A DNA stretch of 64,000 bases, from positions 1 through 64,000 of the forward strand of contig NZ_VSKS01000016.1 of NCBI RefSeq assembly GCF_008312835.1, given 5' to 3'. This DNA is from Streptomyces marokkonensis. GTDB lineage: Bacteria > Actinomycetota > Actinomycetes > Streptomycetales > Streptomycetaceae. The notes under the pieces are model-generated. The model did not search any database, was not told the DNA's origin, and worked only from the letters and a program-made list of their open reading frames with translations. Positions 1 through 9,180 of this stretch are shown one piece after another. Every line of letters starts with the position of its first letter. Within the stretch, counting starts at the first letter, position 1. A program made the position numbers and the translations under genes.

Positions 1-119
1 AACGACAGGCCGCGTTTCCCGACTGGCTGGACTGGTACAACTACCACCGACCCCACACCGGCATCGACGGCCACACACCCGCCAGCCGCGTCACCAACCT
101 GTCGGAACAACACACCTAG
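1..119 (+). mobile_element. IS481-type transposase, C-terminal fragment (cut by window edge)
   Basis: The frame starting at base 3 is open and ends at TAG 117-119. It encodes about 38 residues including WLDWYNYHRPH and TPASRV. That pattern is typical of the end of the integrase-core (DDE) domain of IS481/IS3-like transposases, where the tryptophan/tyrosine-rich segment precedes a short tail. The catalytic residues lie left of the window, so I cannot tell whether the element is intact. No terminal inverted repeat could be confirmed to the right of the stop. It is the only transposase in the window and may mark a rearrangement boundary next to the conserved dnaE block. Confidence 0.8.
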
Positions 120-169
120 ATCCGGACGACAGGCCCCAGGGCGTTCACCCGGGACGGGGGCGGCGGCGC

Positions 170-1384
170 TCACTCCCCGGCGGGGGTCCGTTCCGTGCCG
201 GTGCGCTGGTCCAGTTCCCGCCAGAAGCCCGCCCGGATGGCGTAACGGTCGCGTTCGTCGATCTGGTCGTCCTTGTGGGCGAGGAGGCCGAAGCGGGCCG
301 CGTAGCGCAGGAGCTCGCCGTCGATGCGGTGGGGGACGCGGGGGTACATGGCGGACAGTTTCTGGAGGTGGCTCTGGTCGCCGAGACGCTCCACCCAGCG
401 CCGGGCGAAGACCTGACCCACCTCGAAGGGGTCCCCGCCGACGGTGGTGATGTCCTCCTCGCGGTCGGCCCAGCGCTGCTCCGCCGTGGTGAGCTGGGCG
501 AGTGTCGGCATGGACGCGGCCTCCGGCGGCTCGGCGACGGGCCGGTCCACCCAGCCCTTGTCGGAGGACCAGCGCAGCGTCGCGGAGGGGGGCTGCTGGG
601 GCTGGTGCGGGCCGGGGCTGCGCAGCGCGGCCAGGTCCTTCGGGGTGGGGACGCCCTTCGCCGTGGGCGCCCGCTCGGCGCTGCCGTTGTGCTCGGCGGC
701 CGGGTGCCGGGGCTCGCGCGCGGTCCGCTCGGCCGCCGCGGTGAGCGCGGAGTCCGGCAGCGGGGCGGAGAGGATCGCGGCGATCTCGGGCCGCGGCACG
801 GGCGGCGGCGCGCACACGCCGGTGTGCTCCTTGGGCCGTACGGCCTGGGTGATCCACGCCCGGTCCAGCACGCGGCGTTCGTCGGCCTCGGCGACCAGGT
901 CCTCGGACTGGTTGTAGTCGCCGTCGGCGGCCTGCACGGCCCAGAGGTGGACGGCCACGCCGTGTTCCTTCGCCGCCATCATGCCCGGCAGCAGATCGCC
1001 GTCCCCGGTGACCAGGACGATGTCGGAGCAGGCGCGGTTGCGGGCCAGCTCGGTCAGCTCGGCGTGCATCGCGGCGTCCACGCCCTTCTGCGCCCAGCGG
1101 CCGTCGCTGCGGGTCAGCGCCCCGAGCCGGACGGTGACCCGGGGCATGACACGGAGCCTGCGGTGCTCGGGCTGCGGAACGCGGTCGGGGGCGCCGTCGA
1201 ACCAGTAGATGCGCAGCAGCGGTTGCCGGGTGTCGTTCTCGGCGCGGTCGCGCAGCCCCTGGATGAGGGCGGCGTGGTCGACGGTGATGCGGGACCGCGA
1301 AGGCTCCCCGGCGAGGAGACTGGCGGCGGCCCCCAGCAGATACCCGGCGTCCACCAGGACGATGCAGCGGTCCACGCGATCCAC
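170..1384 (-). CDS. NYN-domain (PIN-like) protein
   Basis: 404-aa protein. Residues 7-150 look like a NYN/DUF88 domain, a PIN-fold found in putative ribonucleases. The acidic residues expected for metal binding are visible: D12 in VLVDAGYL, D102 in KGVDAAM, and D127/D129 in VTGDGDLLPG. A proline/alanine-rich linker (about 185-290) follows, then a C-terminal helical segment (about 330-395) that could be a small winged-helix or LOTUS-like unit. The predicted role, metal-dependent RNA cleavage in the cytoplasm, rests on the family only; the target is unknown. It stands alone, between the transposase fragment and a divergently transcribed small gene. No signal peptide or membrane segment is seen. 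Confidence 0.75.
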   Translation of the reverse strand: MDRVDRCIVLVDAGYLLGAAASLLAGEPSRSRITVDHAALIQGLRDRAENDTRQPLLRIYWFDGAPDRVPQPEHRRLRVMPRVTVRLGALTRSDGRWAQKGVDAAMHAELTELARNRACSDIVLVTGDGDLLPGMMAAKEHGVAVHLWAVQAADGDYNQSEDLVAEADERRVLDRAWITQAVRPKEHTGVCAPPPVPRPEIAAILSAPLPDSALTAAAERTAREPRHPAAEHNGSAERAPTAKGVPTPKDLAALRSPGPHQPQQPPSATLRWSSDKGWVDRPVAEPPEAASMPTLAQLTTAEQRWADREEDITTVGGDPFEVGQVFARRWVERLGDQSHLQKLSAMYPRVPHRIDGELLRYAARFGLLAHKDDQIDERDRYAIRAGFWRELDQRTGTERTPAGE

Positions 1385-1594
1385 CCTCTTTCCGGGAGGT
1401 TTGCTTCGGGCTTGCTTCGAGTCTGCCCGACCACGCCGGGGTTAACGGCCCGAACTCGATCTTCGGCGTGGCGTTTCCACACTTCCTCCCCGACGACCCG
1501 GTCACGGACGGTAATTATCCGACATGCGTGGGTTATCGGGCTGTGTGAATCTGGTTCCGGCCCTGGCCCCTAGTCCCCCACAGGAGGCATCACC

Positions 1595-1762
1595 ATGGCC
1601 AAGAACAAGAACCGTGACCGTAAGCAGCCCCAGGCCGAGCGCGCCTCGCGTGCGGCGCAGCCGTCCGCGATGGAGACGCCGGACGAGCAGCGCACCACGC
1701 AGGTCATGCCCGGCGAGGTCGGCCCCGGCAAGGGCCGGCAAAAGCGCTTCGGCCACAACTGA
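1595..1762 (+). CDS. Small basic conserved hypothetical protein (55 aa)
   Basis: A 55-residue frame starts MAKNKNRDRKQPQ and ends KGRQKRFGHN. A strong ribosome binding site, CAGGAGG, lies about 8 bases upstream of the ATG. The protein is very hydrophilic, with basic clusters at both ends and an acidic/Gln middle; no domain is recognised. Similar short proteins accompany dnaE in streptomycetes as far as I recall, but the function is unknown. It converges on dnaE, and a perfect hairpin terminator separates them. Evidence that it is real: the RBS, codon positions consistent with the high-GC host, and the terminator immediately downstream. Confidence 0.7.
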   Translation: MAKNKNRDRKQPQAERASRAAQPSAMETPDEQRTTQVMPGEVGPGKGRQKRFGHN

Positions 1763-1800
1763 CATCTGCGTAACGGGCCGTTGCGGCCCAGGCACATGAA

Positions 1801-1832
1801 GAGGGGCGCACCCACCACAGGGTGCGCCCCTC
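1801..1832. terminator. Bidirectional terminator between small gene and dnaE
   Basis: A perfect 13-bp inverted repeat (GAGGGGCGCACCC and its complement) encloses a 6-base loop. It lies 38 bases after the small gene and 24 bases beyond the end of dnaE, so it can serve both convergent transcripts. There is no long U-tract, which is usual for Streptomyces terminators. Confidence 0.85.
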
Positions 1833-1856
1833 ACGCGCGTCTGCCGGACGCGGCCG

Positions 1857-4800
1857 CTAGCCCGCCAGGCAGGACGGCCCGAGGAGGACCTTCAGGTCGC
1901 CGAACAGCGCGGGGTCCGGCTTGACCCGGTGCCGGTCGAGGCGCAGCACCGTCGTCTTCGTGGGCCCCTGGAGCTTGATGCGGACCTCGCTGTCGCCCCT
2001 GTGGTGCGTGAGGATCTCACCGAGCCGGCTGACCATCGGCGGGGTCACGCGCGTCGCCGGGATGGTGAGCACCACGGGCGCGTTGGCGCCCGCGTTGGAC
2101 AGGTCGGGGATCATCAGCTCCATCGCGACCAGCCGCGGCACGTCCTCCCGCTTGTCGAGCCGGCCCTTGACGAAGACCACGGCGTCCTCGACGAGTTGCG
2201 TCGAGACGAGCTGGTACGTCGCCGGGAAGAACATGCACTCGATGGAGCCCGCGAGGTCCTCCACCGTCGCGATCGCCCACGCGTTGCCCTGCTTGGTCAT
2301 CTTGCGCTGGAGGCCCGAGATGATCCCGCCGATGGTGACCACGGCGCCGTCGCCGAAGTCGCCGCCGGTGAGCTGCGAGATGCCCGCGTCGGCCTTGTCG
2401 GACAGCACGTGCTCCAGGCCGAACAGCGGGTGGTCGGACACGTAGAGGCCGAGCATCTCGCGCTCCTGCGCGAGCAGGTACGTCTTGTCCCACTCGTCGT
2501 CGGTGAAGGTGACGTCGAGACCGAAGCCGGGCTCGCTGGTCTCCTCCTCGCCCATGCCGCCGAAGAGGTCGAACTGCCCCTCGGCCTCCTTGCGCTTCAC
2601 CGCCACCACGTTGTCGATCATCGGCTCGTACTGCGCGGTGAGGCCCTTGCGGGTGTGCCCCATGGAGTCGAAGGCGCCGGCCTTGATCAGCGACTCCGTG
2701 GTCCGCTTGTTGCAGACGACCGCGTCGACCTTGTCGAGGTAGTCCGGGAACGAGGTGTACTTCCCCTTGGCCTTGCGGCACTTGATGATCGACTCGACGA
2801 CGTTGGTGCCGACGTTGCGCACCGCGGACAGGCCGAAGAGGATCACGTCGTCGCCCTGCGCGGCGAAGTTGGACTCGGACTCGTTGACGTTCGGCGGGAG
2901 CACCTTGATGCCCATGCGGCGGCACTCGTTGAGGTAGACCGCGGACTTGTCCTTGTCGTCCTTCACCGAGGTGAGCAGCGCGGCCATGTACTCGGCGGGG
3001 TGGTTCGCCTTCAGATAGGCGGTCCAGTACGACACCAGTCCGTACGCGGCGGAGTGGGCCTTGTTGAACGCGTAGCCGGCGAACGGCACCAGCACGTCCC
3101 ACAGCGCCTGGATGGCCTCGTCGCTGTAGCCGTTGCTGCGGGCGCCGGCCTGGAAGATGGTGAAGTTCTTCGCCAGTTCCTCGGGCTTCTTCTTGCCCAT
3201 CACGCGGCGGAGGATGTCGGCCTCGCCGAGCGAGTAGCCGGCGATGATCTGGGCGGCCTTCTGCACCTGCTCCTGGTAGACGATCAGGCCGTGGGTGACG
3301 TCCAGGACCTCCTTGAGCGGCGCCTCCAGCTCGGGGTGGATGGGCGTGATCTCCTGCTGGCCGTTCTTGCGCAGGGCGTAGTTGGTGTGCGAGTTCATGC
3401 CCATCGGGCCCGGCCGGTACAGGGCCGACACGGCGGAGATGTCCTCGAAGTTGTCCGGCTTCATCAGCCGGAGCAGCGAGCGCATCGGTCCGCCGTCGAA
3501 CTGGAACACGCCGAGCGTGTCGCCGCGCTGGAGCAGGTCGAAGGTCGTGGGGTCGTCCAGGGGCAGCGACAGCAGGTCGATGTCGATGCCCTTGTTGGCC
3601 TTCACCATCTTGACGGCGTCGTCCATGATGGTCAGGTTGCGCAGGCCCAGGAAGTCCATCTTCAGCAGGCCGAGCGACTCACAGCTCGGGTAGTCCCACT
3701 GTGTGATGGTCACGCCGTCGGTGTGCCGGACCCAGACCGGGACGTGGTCGGTGATGGTCTCGCTGGACATGATCACGCCCGCCGCGTGCACGCCCATCTG
3801 CCGGACCAGGCCCTCCACACCGCGCGCGGTGTCGATGACCTTCTTCACGTCCGGCTCGTTCTCGTACATCCCGCGGATCTCGCCGGCCTCGGAGTACCGG
3901 GGGTGGTTCGGGTCCGTGATGCCGGACAGCGGGATGCCCTTGCCCAGGACGTCGGCGGGCATCGCCTTGGTGAGCCGGTCGCCCATCGCGTACGGGTAGC
4001 CCAGCACGCGCGCGGAGTCCTTGATGGCGTTCTTGGCCTTGATGGTGCCGTAGGTGCCGATCATGGCGACCTTGTCGGCGCCGTACTTCTCCGTCACGTA
4101 CCGGATCACCTCGACGCGCCGGCGCTCGTCGAAGTCGATGTCGACATCGGGCATGGAGATGCGCTCGGGGTTGAGGAACCGCTCGAAGATCAGGCCGTGC
4201 GGGATCGGGTCGAGGTCGGTGATGCCGAGGGCGTAGGCGACGATCGAGCCGGCCGCGGAGCCGCGGCCCGGGCCGACCGCGATGCCCTGCTTCTTCGCCC
4301 ACATGATGAAGTCGGCGACCACGAGGAAGTAGCCCGGGAAGCCCATCGAGATGATGGTGTCCATCTCGTACTCGACCTGCTTCATGCGGTCGTCCGGGAT
4401 GCCGTCCGGGAAGCGGCGGTTCATGCCGCGCATGGTCTCCTCGCGGAACCAGCTGACCTCCGTGTACCCCTCCGGGATGTCGAACTTGGGCATCAGGTCG
4501 CGCTTTTCGAACATGCCCGTGGTGTCGACCATCTCGGCGATCAGCCGGGTGTTGGCGCAGCCCTGCTGCCAGGCGTCCGAGGAGTCGATGGCGTACATCT
4601 CGTCGGTGGACTTGAGGTAGTAGCCGGTGCCGTCGAACTTGAAGCGGTCCGGGTCGGAGAGGTTCTTGCCGGTCTGGATGCACAGCAGCGCGTCGTGGGC
4701 GCCCGCCTCGTGCGCGTAGGTGTAGTGCGAGTCGTTCGTCACCAGCGGGGGGATGCCGAGCTTCCTGCCGATCTCCAGCAGGCCGTCGCGGACCCGGTGC

Positions 4801-5396
4801 TCGATCTCGATGCCGTGGTCCATCAGCTCCAGGAAGTAGCGCTCCTTGCCGAAGATGTCCTGGTAGTCGGCGGCCGCCTTGAGCGCCTCGTCGAAGTGGC
4901 CGAGGCGCAGCCGGGTCTGCACCTCGCCGGAGGGGCAGCCGGTGGAGGCGACGATGCCCTCGGACCACTTCGCGATGGTCTCCTTGTCCATCCGGGGCCA
5001 CTTCTGCAGCCAGCCCTCGGCGTACGCGTCGGAGGAGAGCCGGAAGAGGTTGTGCAGGCCGGTGCTGTTCACCGCCCACATCGTCTTGTGGGTGTAGCCG
5101 CCGGAACCGGAGACGTCGTCCCGCTTCTGGTGCGGCTGGCCCCACTGGATCTTGCGCTTGTTGCGCCGGGACTCGGGCGCGACATACGCCTCGATCCCGA
5201 TGATCGGGGTGACTCCGGCCTTCTGGGCGGAATGGAAGAAGTCGTACGCCCCGTGCAGGTTGCCGTGGTCGGACATGGCGATGTGCGTCATGCCCATCTC
5301 GTTGCAGGCGTTGAACATGTCCTTCAGCCGCGCGGCACCGTCCAGCAGCGAGTACTGGGTGTGGACGTGCAGGTGCGTGAACGGCGGCTTTGACAC
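1857..5396 (-). CDS. dnaE: DNA polymerase III alpha subunit (replicative)
   Basis: 1179-aa replicative polymerase of the DnaE1 type. The N-terminal PHP domain begins THLHVHTQYSLLDGA with its metal-binding histidines. The polymerase core carries the catalytic aspartates in PDVDIDFDERRR and the GRGSAAGS motif. The C terminus has the helix-hairpin-helix, the VVTIGGIISGLQRK OB fold and a tau-binding tail ending CLAG. The start chosen is the GTG of VSKPPFTH, preceded by GGAGG at a good distance; the frame is open further upstream but that part has non-coding composition. It copies the chromosome as part of the holoenzyme with the beta clamp and clamp loader. Monocistronic; the terminator is shared with the convergent small gene. 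Confidence 0.97.
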   Translation of the reverse strand: MSKPPFTHLHVHTQYSLLDGAARLKDMFNACNEMGMTHIAMSDHGNLHGAYDFFHSAQKAGVTPIIGIEAYVAPESRRNKRKIQWGQPHQKRDDVSGSGGYTHKTMWAVNSTGLHNLFRLSSDAYAEGWLQKWPRMDKETIAKWSEGIVASTGCPSGEVQTRLRLGHFDEALKAAADYQDIFGKERYFLELMDHGIEIEHRVRDGLLEIGRKLGIPPLVTNDSHYTYAHEAGAHDALLCIQTGKNLSDPDRFKFDGTGYYLKSTDEMYAIDSSDAWQQGCANTRLIAEMVDTTGMFEKRDLMPKFDIPEGYTEVSWFREETMRGMNRRFPDGIPDDRMKQVEYEMDTIISMGFPGYFLVVADFIMWAKKQGIAVGPGRGSAAGSIVAYALGITDLDPIPHGLIFERFLNPERISMPDVDIDFDERRRVEVIRYVTEKYGADKVAMIGTYGTIKAKNAIKDSARVLGYPYAMGDRLTKAMPADVLGKGIPLSGITDPNHPRYSEAGEIRGMYENEPDVKKVIDTARGVEGLVRQMGVHAAGVIMSSETITDHVPVWVRHTDGVTITQWDYPSCESLGLLKMDFLGLRNLTIMDDAVKMVKANKGIDIDLLSLPLDDPTTFDLLQRGDTLGVFQFDGGPMRSLLRLMKPDNFEDISAVSALYRPGPMGMNSHTNYALRKNGQQEITPIHPELEAPLKEVLDVTHGLIVYQEQVQKAAQIIAGYSLGEADILRRVMGKKKPEELAKNFTIFQAGARSNGYSDEAIQALWDVLVPFAGYAFNKAHSAAYGLVSYWTAYLKANHPAEYMAALLTSVKDDKDKSAVYLNECRRMGIKVLPPNVNESESNFAAQGDDVILFGLSAVRNVGTNVVESIIKCRKAKGKYTSFPDYLDKVDAVVCNKRTTESLIKAGAFDSMGHTRKGLTAQYEPMIDNVVAVKRKEAEGQFDLFGGMGEEETSEPGFGLDVTFTDDEWDKTYLLAQEREMLGLYVSDHPLFGLEHVLSDKADAGISQLTGGDFGDGAVVTIGGIISGLQRKMTKQGNAWAIATVEDLAGSIECMFFPATYQLVSTQLVEDAVVFVKGRLDKREDVPRLVAMELMIPDLSNAGANAPVVLTIPATRVTPPMVSRLGEILTHHRGDSEVRIKLQGPTKTTVLRLDRHRVKPDPALFGDLKVLLGPSCLAG

Positions 5397-5581
5397 GGTG
5401 CGGCCTCCAAAGGTGAACGCTGTGGCGCGGAGCGCCTCGATGTGGGGCGGTGGTCGGGCGACGGGAGGGCTCACGGCGACGGGCGGGCGGACAGTCCGGG
5501 GGACAGCGTCGAAGTCTATGCCCCGGGACTGACACGCGGAGGCCGCCGCGACGTACCTTCGGGCGGTGGCGCGGGCACTCC

Positions 5582-5595
5582 CGTGACCGGTCACG
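5582..5595. promoter_or_regulatory. 14-bp palindrome upstream of the DUF2252 gene
   Basis: CGTGACCGGTCACG is a perfect palindrome about 60 bases before the DUF2252 start. It lies in the intergenic region between the divergent dnaE and DUF2252 genes. It resembles a site for a dimeric regulator, possibly TetR- or GntR-like. The rest of this 258-base gap shows no other clear signal. Confidence 0.35.
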
Positions 5596-5654
5596 CGTTA
5601 GGCAGGGGACGGTCCAGCCGTCCCGAGACTTCCCGCACCTGGAGGCACACAGCG

Positions 5655-7004
5655 ATGTCGGTCCCGCAGCTCAACGACGAGCACCGCGGTGAGGAGATCC
5701 TCACCGTCCTCGACACCGCCTTCGGCGAGCTCCTGGCCGCCGACCCGGCCGCGTTCCGGGTGAAGTTCCGGAAGATGGCGGCGTCGGCGTTCGCCTTCTA
5801 CCGCGGGACGGCGTGCCTCTTCTACCACGACCTGGACGCCGAGAGCGCCGGGCCGGACGGCGGGGGGACGTACAGCGGGCCGTACCTGGACGAGCGCACC
5901 TCGCGCGTGTGGATCCACGGCGACCTCCACGCGGAGAACTTCGGCACCTACATGGACTCCAACGGCCGCCTGGTCTTCAACGTCAACGACTTCGACGAGG
6001 CCTACGTCGGCCCCTTCACCTGGGACCTCAAGCGCTTCGCGGCCTCCGTGGCGCTGATCGGCTACGCCAAGGCGCTCAGCGACGGGCAGATCGGCGAACT
6101 CGTCGCCGTCTACGCGACCGCCTACCGGGAGCGCATCCACGCGCTGGCCACCGGCGCGAAGAGCGACGAGGTGCCGCCGTTCACCCTGGACACCGCCCAG
6201 GGCCCGCTGCTCGACGCGCTGCGCGACGCCCGCTCGCTGACCCGCTTCGGCCTGCTGGACTCGATGACCGAGATCCGCGACTTCGAGCGCCGCTTCGCCC
6301 CCGGCGGCGGGGCGGTGGAGCTGGACGCCGCCACCCGCTACAAGGTGCTCGCGGCCTTCGACGGCTATCTGGAGACGCTGCCGGACGCCTCGCTGGCCCG
6401 CCCGGACTCCTACCGGGTGAAGGACGTCGTGGGCCGCCGCGGCATCGGCATCGGCTCGGCCGGGCTGCCGTCGTACAACATCCTCCTCGAGGGCCACAGC
6501 GACGCCCTGGAGAACGATGTCGTGATCTACATCAAGCAGGCCCAGACCCCGGCCGTCTCCCGGCACATCACCGACCGGGCGATCCGGGACTACTTCCAGC
6601 ACGAGGGGCACCGCACGGTGATCTCCCAGCGCGCCCTCCAGGCGCACGCCGACCCGTGGCTGGGCTGGACCGAGCTGGACGGCTCGGGCCAGCTGGTCGC
6701 CGAGGTCTCGCCGTACGCCGTGGACCTGGACTGGAGCGACATCGACGACCCGGAGGAGATCGCCCTGGTCGTCGCCGACCTCGGCCGGGCCACGGCGACG
6801 ATGCACGCGGCGGCGGACGACACCTCCGGCGAGTCCCTGGTGCCGTTCTCCACGGAACGCGCCATCGACGCGGCCATCGCCGCCGACGAGGACTCCCTGG
6901 TCCCGCTCCTGGTCGACTTCGCCCACGGCTACGGTGCCCGCGCACGCGCCGACCACCAGACCTTCCTGGACCTCTTCCGCAACGGCAGGATTCCGGGATT
7001 GTGA
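5655..7004 (+). CDS. DUF2252 family protein
   Basis: 449 aa. The family has a protein-kinase/aminoglycoside-phosphotransferase-like fold of unknown function. The key stretch IHGDLHAENFGTYMDSNG is followed by FNVNDFDEAYVGPFTWDLKR, which resembles the catalytic loop (HGDLHxxN) and the metal-binding D-F-D segment of APH-type kinases. A small-molecule or protein kinase activity is therefore possible but unproven. The ATG chosen is the first one after the palindrome and the GGAGG-like sequence. There is no signal peptide or membrane segment. It is divergent from dnaE and is followed after 68 bases by a membrane protein gene in the same direction. Confidence 0.85.
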   Translation: MSVPQLNDEHRGEEILTVLDTAFGELLAADPAAFRVKFRKMAASAFAFYRGTACLFYHDLDAESAGPDGGGTYSGPYLDERTSRVWIHGDLHAENFGTYMDSNGRLVFNVNDFDEAYVGPFTWDLKRFAASVALIGYAKALSDGQIGELVAVYATAYRERIHALATGAKSDEVPPFTLDTAQGPLLDALRDARSLTRFGLLDSMTEIRDFERRFAPGGGAVELDAATRYKVLAAFDGYLETLPDASLARPDSYRVKDVVGRRGIGIGSAGLPSYNILLEGHSDALENDVVIYIKQAQTPAVSRHITDRAIRDYFQHEGHRTVISQRALQAHADPWLGWTELDGSGQLVAEVSPYAVDLDWSDIDDPEEIALVVADLGRATATMHAAADDTSGESLVPFSTERAIDAAIAADEDSLVPLLVDFAHGYGARARADHQTFLDLFRNGRIPGL

Positions 7005-7072
7005 CGATCGGAACATCCACAGGAACCCTTTAGGGATCCCTTACCGGAGCACGTGACACACTCGTTCCCGCC

Positions 7073-7777
7073 ATGGACATATCCGGAACCCAGCTCAGAG
7101 CCGTCCGCGCGGCGCTGTTCACGGCAGTCGTCGTGACGCTCAGCAGCGCGTCGCACGTGCTGCTGTCCGGGGCTCCGCTGCCGTTGAACACGGTGGCCGC
7201 GATCGCCGCCGCCGTGTTCCTCCTGGCGTACGCCCTGGCGGGGCGGGAGCGTTCCTTCGGGCGGATCGCCGCCCTGCTGATCCCGCTGGAGCTGGCCGCC
7301 GACACGGTCTTCACCACGGGCCAGCACGTCTGCTACGGCCGGATGGGCGGGCCCGTGGCGGGCCCGCTGCGCTCCGTCGGTTTCGACGTGCTGTGCGGCG
7401 ACGGCACCAGCGTGGGCGCACCGCTCGCCCGGGTGACCGGGCCCGCCGCCGAGGGCGGCGACCGGCTGGCGGCACTGCTGGCCGAGGCCGACCCGGCCAC
7501 GGCCTGGATGCTGCTCGGGGCGCACATCGGGGTCGGCCTGTTCGCCGCCGCCTGGCTGCGCCGCGGCGAGCGGGCGCTGACCCAGCTGCTGAGCGCGGTC
7601 GCCGCCACGACGTTCAGGCCGCTGCTGCTGGCGGTCGCGGCGGTGACCGTGCGCCGGGGCCGGGAGGCGCTCCGGCCGGCCCGCCCGGTGCGCCGCACCG
7701 CCATCGCCCGGACCCTGCTCCTCGCGCACTCCCTGGGACGGCGCGGACCGCCGTGCTCCGTCGCCGCCCCCGCCTGA
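7073..7777 (+). CDS. Hypothetical integral membrane protein
   Basis: 234 aa, rich in Ala and Leu, with hydrophobic segments at about residues 8-30, 38-57, 62-80, 145-165 and 178-195. A less hydrophobic loop (about 85-140) contains a Cys pair. The C terminus is basic. I recognise no catalytic motif; it resembles conserved actinobacterial membrane proteins of unknown function. It precedes the membrane-anchored DsbA-like gene on the same strand with an 84-base gap, so co-transcription is possible. A redox role (for instance a partner that recharges the thioredoxin-fold protein) is speculation from proximity. Confidence 0.65.
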   Translation: MDISGTQLRAVRAALFTAVVVTLSSASHVLLSGAPLPLNTVAAIAAAVFLLAYALAGRERSFGRIAALLIPLELAADTVFTTGQHVCYGRMGGPVAGPLRSVGFDVLCGDGTSVGAPLARVTGPAAEGGDRLAALLAEADPATAWMLLGAHIGVGLFAAAWLRRGERALTQLLSAVAATTFRPLLLAVAAVTVRRGREALRPARPVRRTAIARTLLLAHSLGRRGPPCSVAAPA

Positions 7778-7861
7778 GGCCGGCGGCCCGACCCGAGCAC
7801 CAGCAGTCCCCCCATACGCATCCCGCACACCACCGTGTGCGTCCCCCGTGGAGACATCACC

Positions 7862-8710
7862 ATGAGCAAGCGGAACAGCCAGGCGGCGAAGACGGCGGCC
7901 CGAGAGCGACTGCGCCAGGAGCGCGAGCGCCAGGCGAAGAAGGCGAAGGCCAAGCGGCAGATCGTCGTCGCCCTGTCGGTCGTCGGCGTCCTGGCCGCGG
8001 CCGGCGGCATCGGCTACGCGGTCGTCCAGGCCAACAAACCCAGCGCCTGGGAGGCCGCCCTGGACAAGAAGATCGTCGCCCCGGCCAACACCTCGGGCGA
8101 GAACGGCACAACCGTCGTGCTCGGCAAGGACAGCGCGAAGAAGACCCTGAAGCTGTACGAGGACCCGCGCTGCCCGATCTGCGCCTCGTTCGAGCAGTCG
8201 GTCGGCCCGACCCTCCTCAAGGACTACGAGGCCGGCAAGTACAAGATCCAGTTCATCGGTGGCACGTTCCTCGACGGTGACACTGGGGACGGCGACAAGA
8301 TGAAGATCGGGTCCAACGGCGAGGGCTCCAAGAACGCGATGAGCGCCCTGGGCGCCGCGTTGAACGTGAGCCCGGAGGCCTTCCTGGAGTTCAAGGAAGC
8401 GCTCTACTCGGCCGAGTTCCACCCCGAGGAGTCGCAGGACAAGCTCAAGGACGACGACTACATCATCAAGATAGGCAACTCGGTCGACGCCCTGAAGAAC
8501 AACAAGAAGTTCCAGGACGCGGTCAAGAACGGCACGTTCGACGCCTGGGCCCTGGCCATGTCCCACACCTTCAACACCAACGAGGACGAGGTGAACGGCA
8601 CGCCGAGCCTCGTCATGGACGGCAAGAAGCTCACGGGCTCCGACGGACAGAACACACCCATGACCGTCGAAGAGTTCAACGTCGCCATCGAGAAGGCCCT
8701 CAAGGGCTGA
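7862..8710 (+). CDS. Membrane-anchored DsbA-like thioredoxin-fold protein
   Basis: 282 aa. The N terminus is highly basic (residues 1-32), followed by one transmembrane helix (about 33-56), so the protein should be anchored with its domain outside. The thioredoxin-fold domain has the active-site motif C104-P-I-C107 in EDPRCPICASFE and the cis-Pro region near NGTPSLVMDG. This matches Thioredoxin_4/DsbA-like proteins of actinobacteria, which oxidise or isomerise disulfides in exported proteins. The ATG of MSKRNS is chosen because it starts the basic leader. Its last codons and the following terminator occur again, in diverged form, 0.5 kb downstream. The next gene encodes an exported phosphatase, a plausible client. 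Confidence 0.88.
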   Translation: MSKRNSQAAKTAARERLRQERERQAKKAKAKRQIVVALSVVGVLAAAGGIGYAVVQANKPSAWEAALDKKIVAPANTSGENGTTVVLGKDSAKKTLKLYEDPRCPICASFEQSVGPTLLKDYEAGKYKIQFIGGTFLDGDTGDGDKMKIGSNGEGSKNAMSALGAALNVSPEAFLEFKEALYSAEFHPEESQDKLKDDDYIIKIGNSVDALKNNKKFQDAVKNGTFDAWALAMSHTFNTNEDEVNGTPSLVMDGKKLTGSDGQNTPMTVEEFNVAIEKALKG

Positions 8711-8735
8711 GTCCGCCGGCTGTCGGCACGCTGAG

Positions 8736-8767
8736 GAGCGGGCGAACTTCTGCAAGTTCGCCCGCTC
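8736..8767 (+). terminator. Terminator after DsbA-like gene
   Basis: A perfect 13-bp inverted repeat (GAGCGGGCGAACT and complement) with a 6-base loop, 26 bases after the stop codon. The same stem recurs at 9229-9260. Confidence 0.85.
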
Positions 8768-9180
8768 GCGCGGATGCCTCCGCCTCCGGCGCCTTACCTG
8801 AAAACACACGCCCCGGGCTTCGAGCCGGAGGTCAGCATCCCCGTAGATGCGATTCGGCGCCCATGAGGTGCCGTCGATGATGGCTGCGTGTGGCCAGAAC
8901 AGCGTCTCGTGCAGGTGGGTTGAGTCATGAGATGCACTCCTCAAGCGCCATGCAGGATGTCGAGCATGGCTCCACAAGATGGAGAATCTGCCACTGCCGT
9001 GGCCCGATTTTTTCGGAAAGTCACTCTTATGGTGTGACACCAGAACGGGGCCAACGGATCCCCGAAGCACGAGCGTAGGCATTTCGGCACTGCCTGAAGA
9101 TAAGCGGTCCGCCTTAGGGTGGGCTTCACTTCGTCAAGAAGAAGTCACGTGACAGGTGCCCAAGGCTCAACACGGCGGTC
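8768..9180. other. Intergenic island with lower GC, no recognised gene
   Basis: About 410 bases lie between two copies of the same terminator. The middle (about 8940-9130) is visibly richer in A/T than the surroundings and contains GATTTTTTCGG and the interrupted palindrome GGTGT-G-ACACC. Short open frames exist on both strands, but none has a good ribosome site or a recognisable product. It may be the decayed remainder of inserted or replaced DNA. Confidence 0.5.

Noticed and set aside
1929-5393. Very long open frame on the plus strand opposite dnaE
   Set aside because: It is the high-GC shadow of dnaE. Its translation is His/Arg/Val/Leu-rich low complexity with no domain, while the minus strand encodes an unmistakable polymerase.
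8800-8930. Protein-coding remnant on the minus strand in the island (FWPHAAIIDGTSWAP...)
   Set aside because: It reads like a protein for about 35 residues, but has no start signal or recognised family and is overrun by the terminator; left as unassigned.
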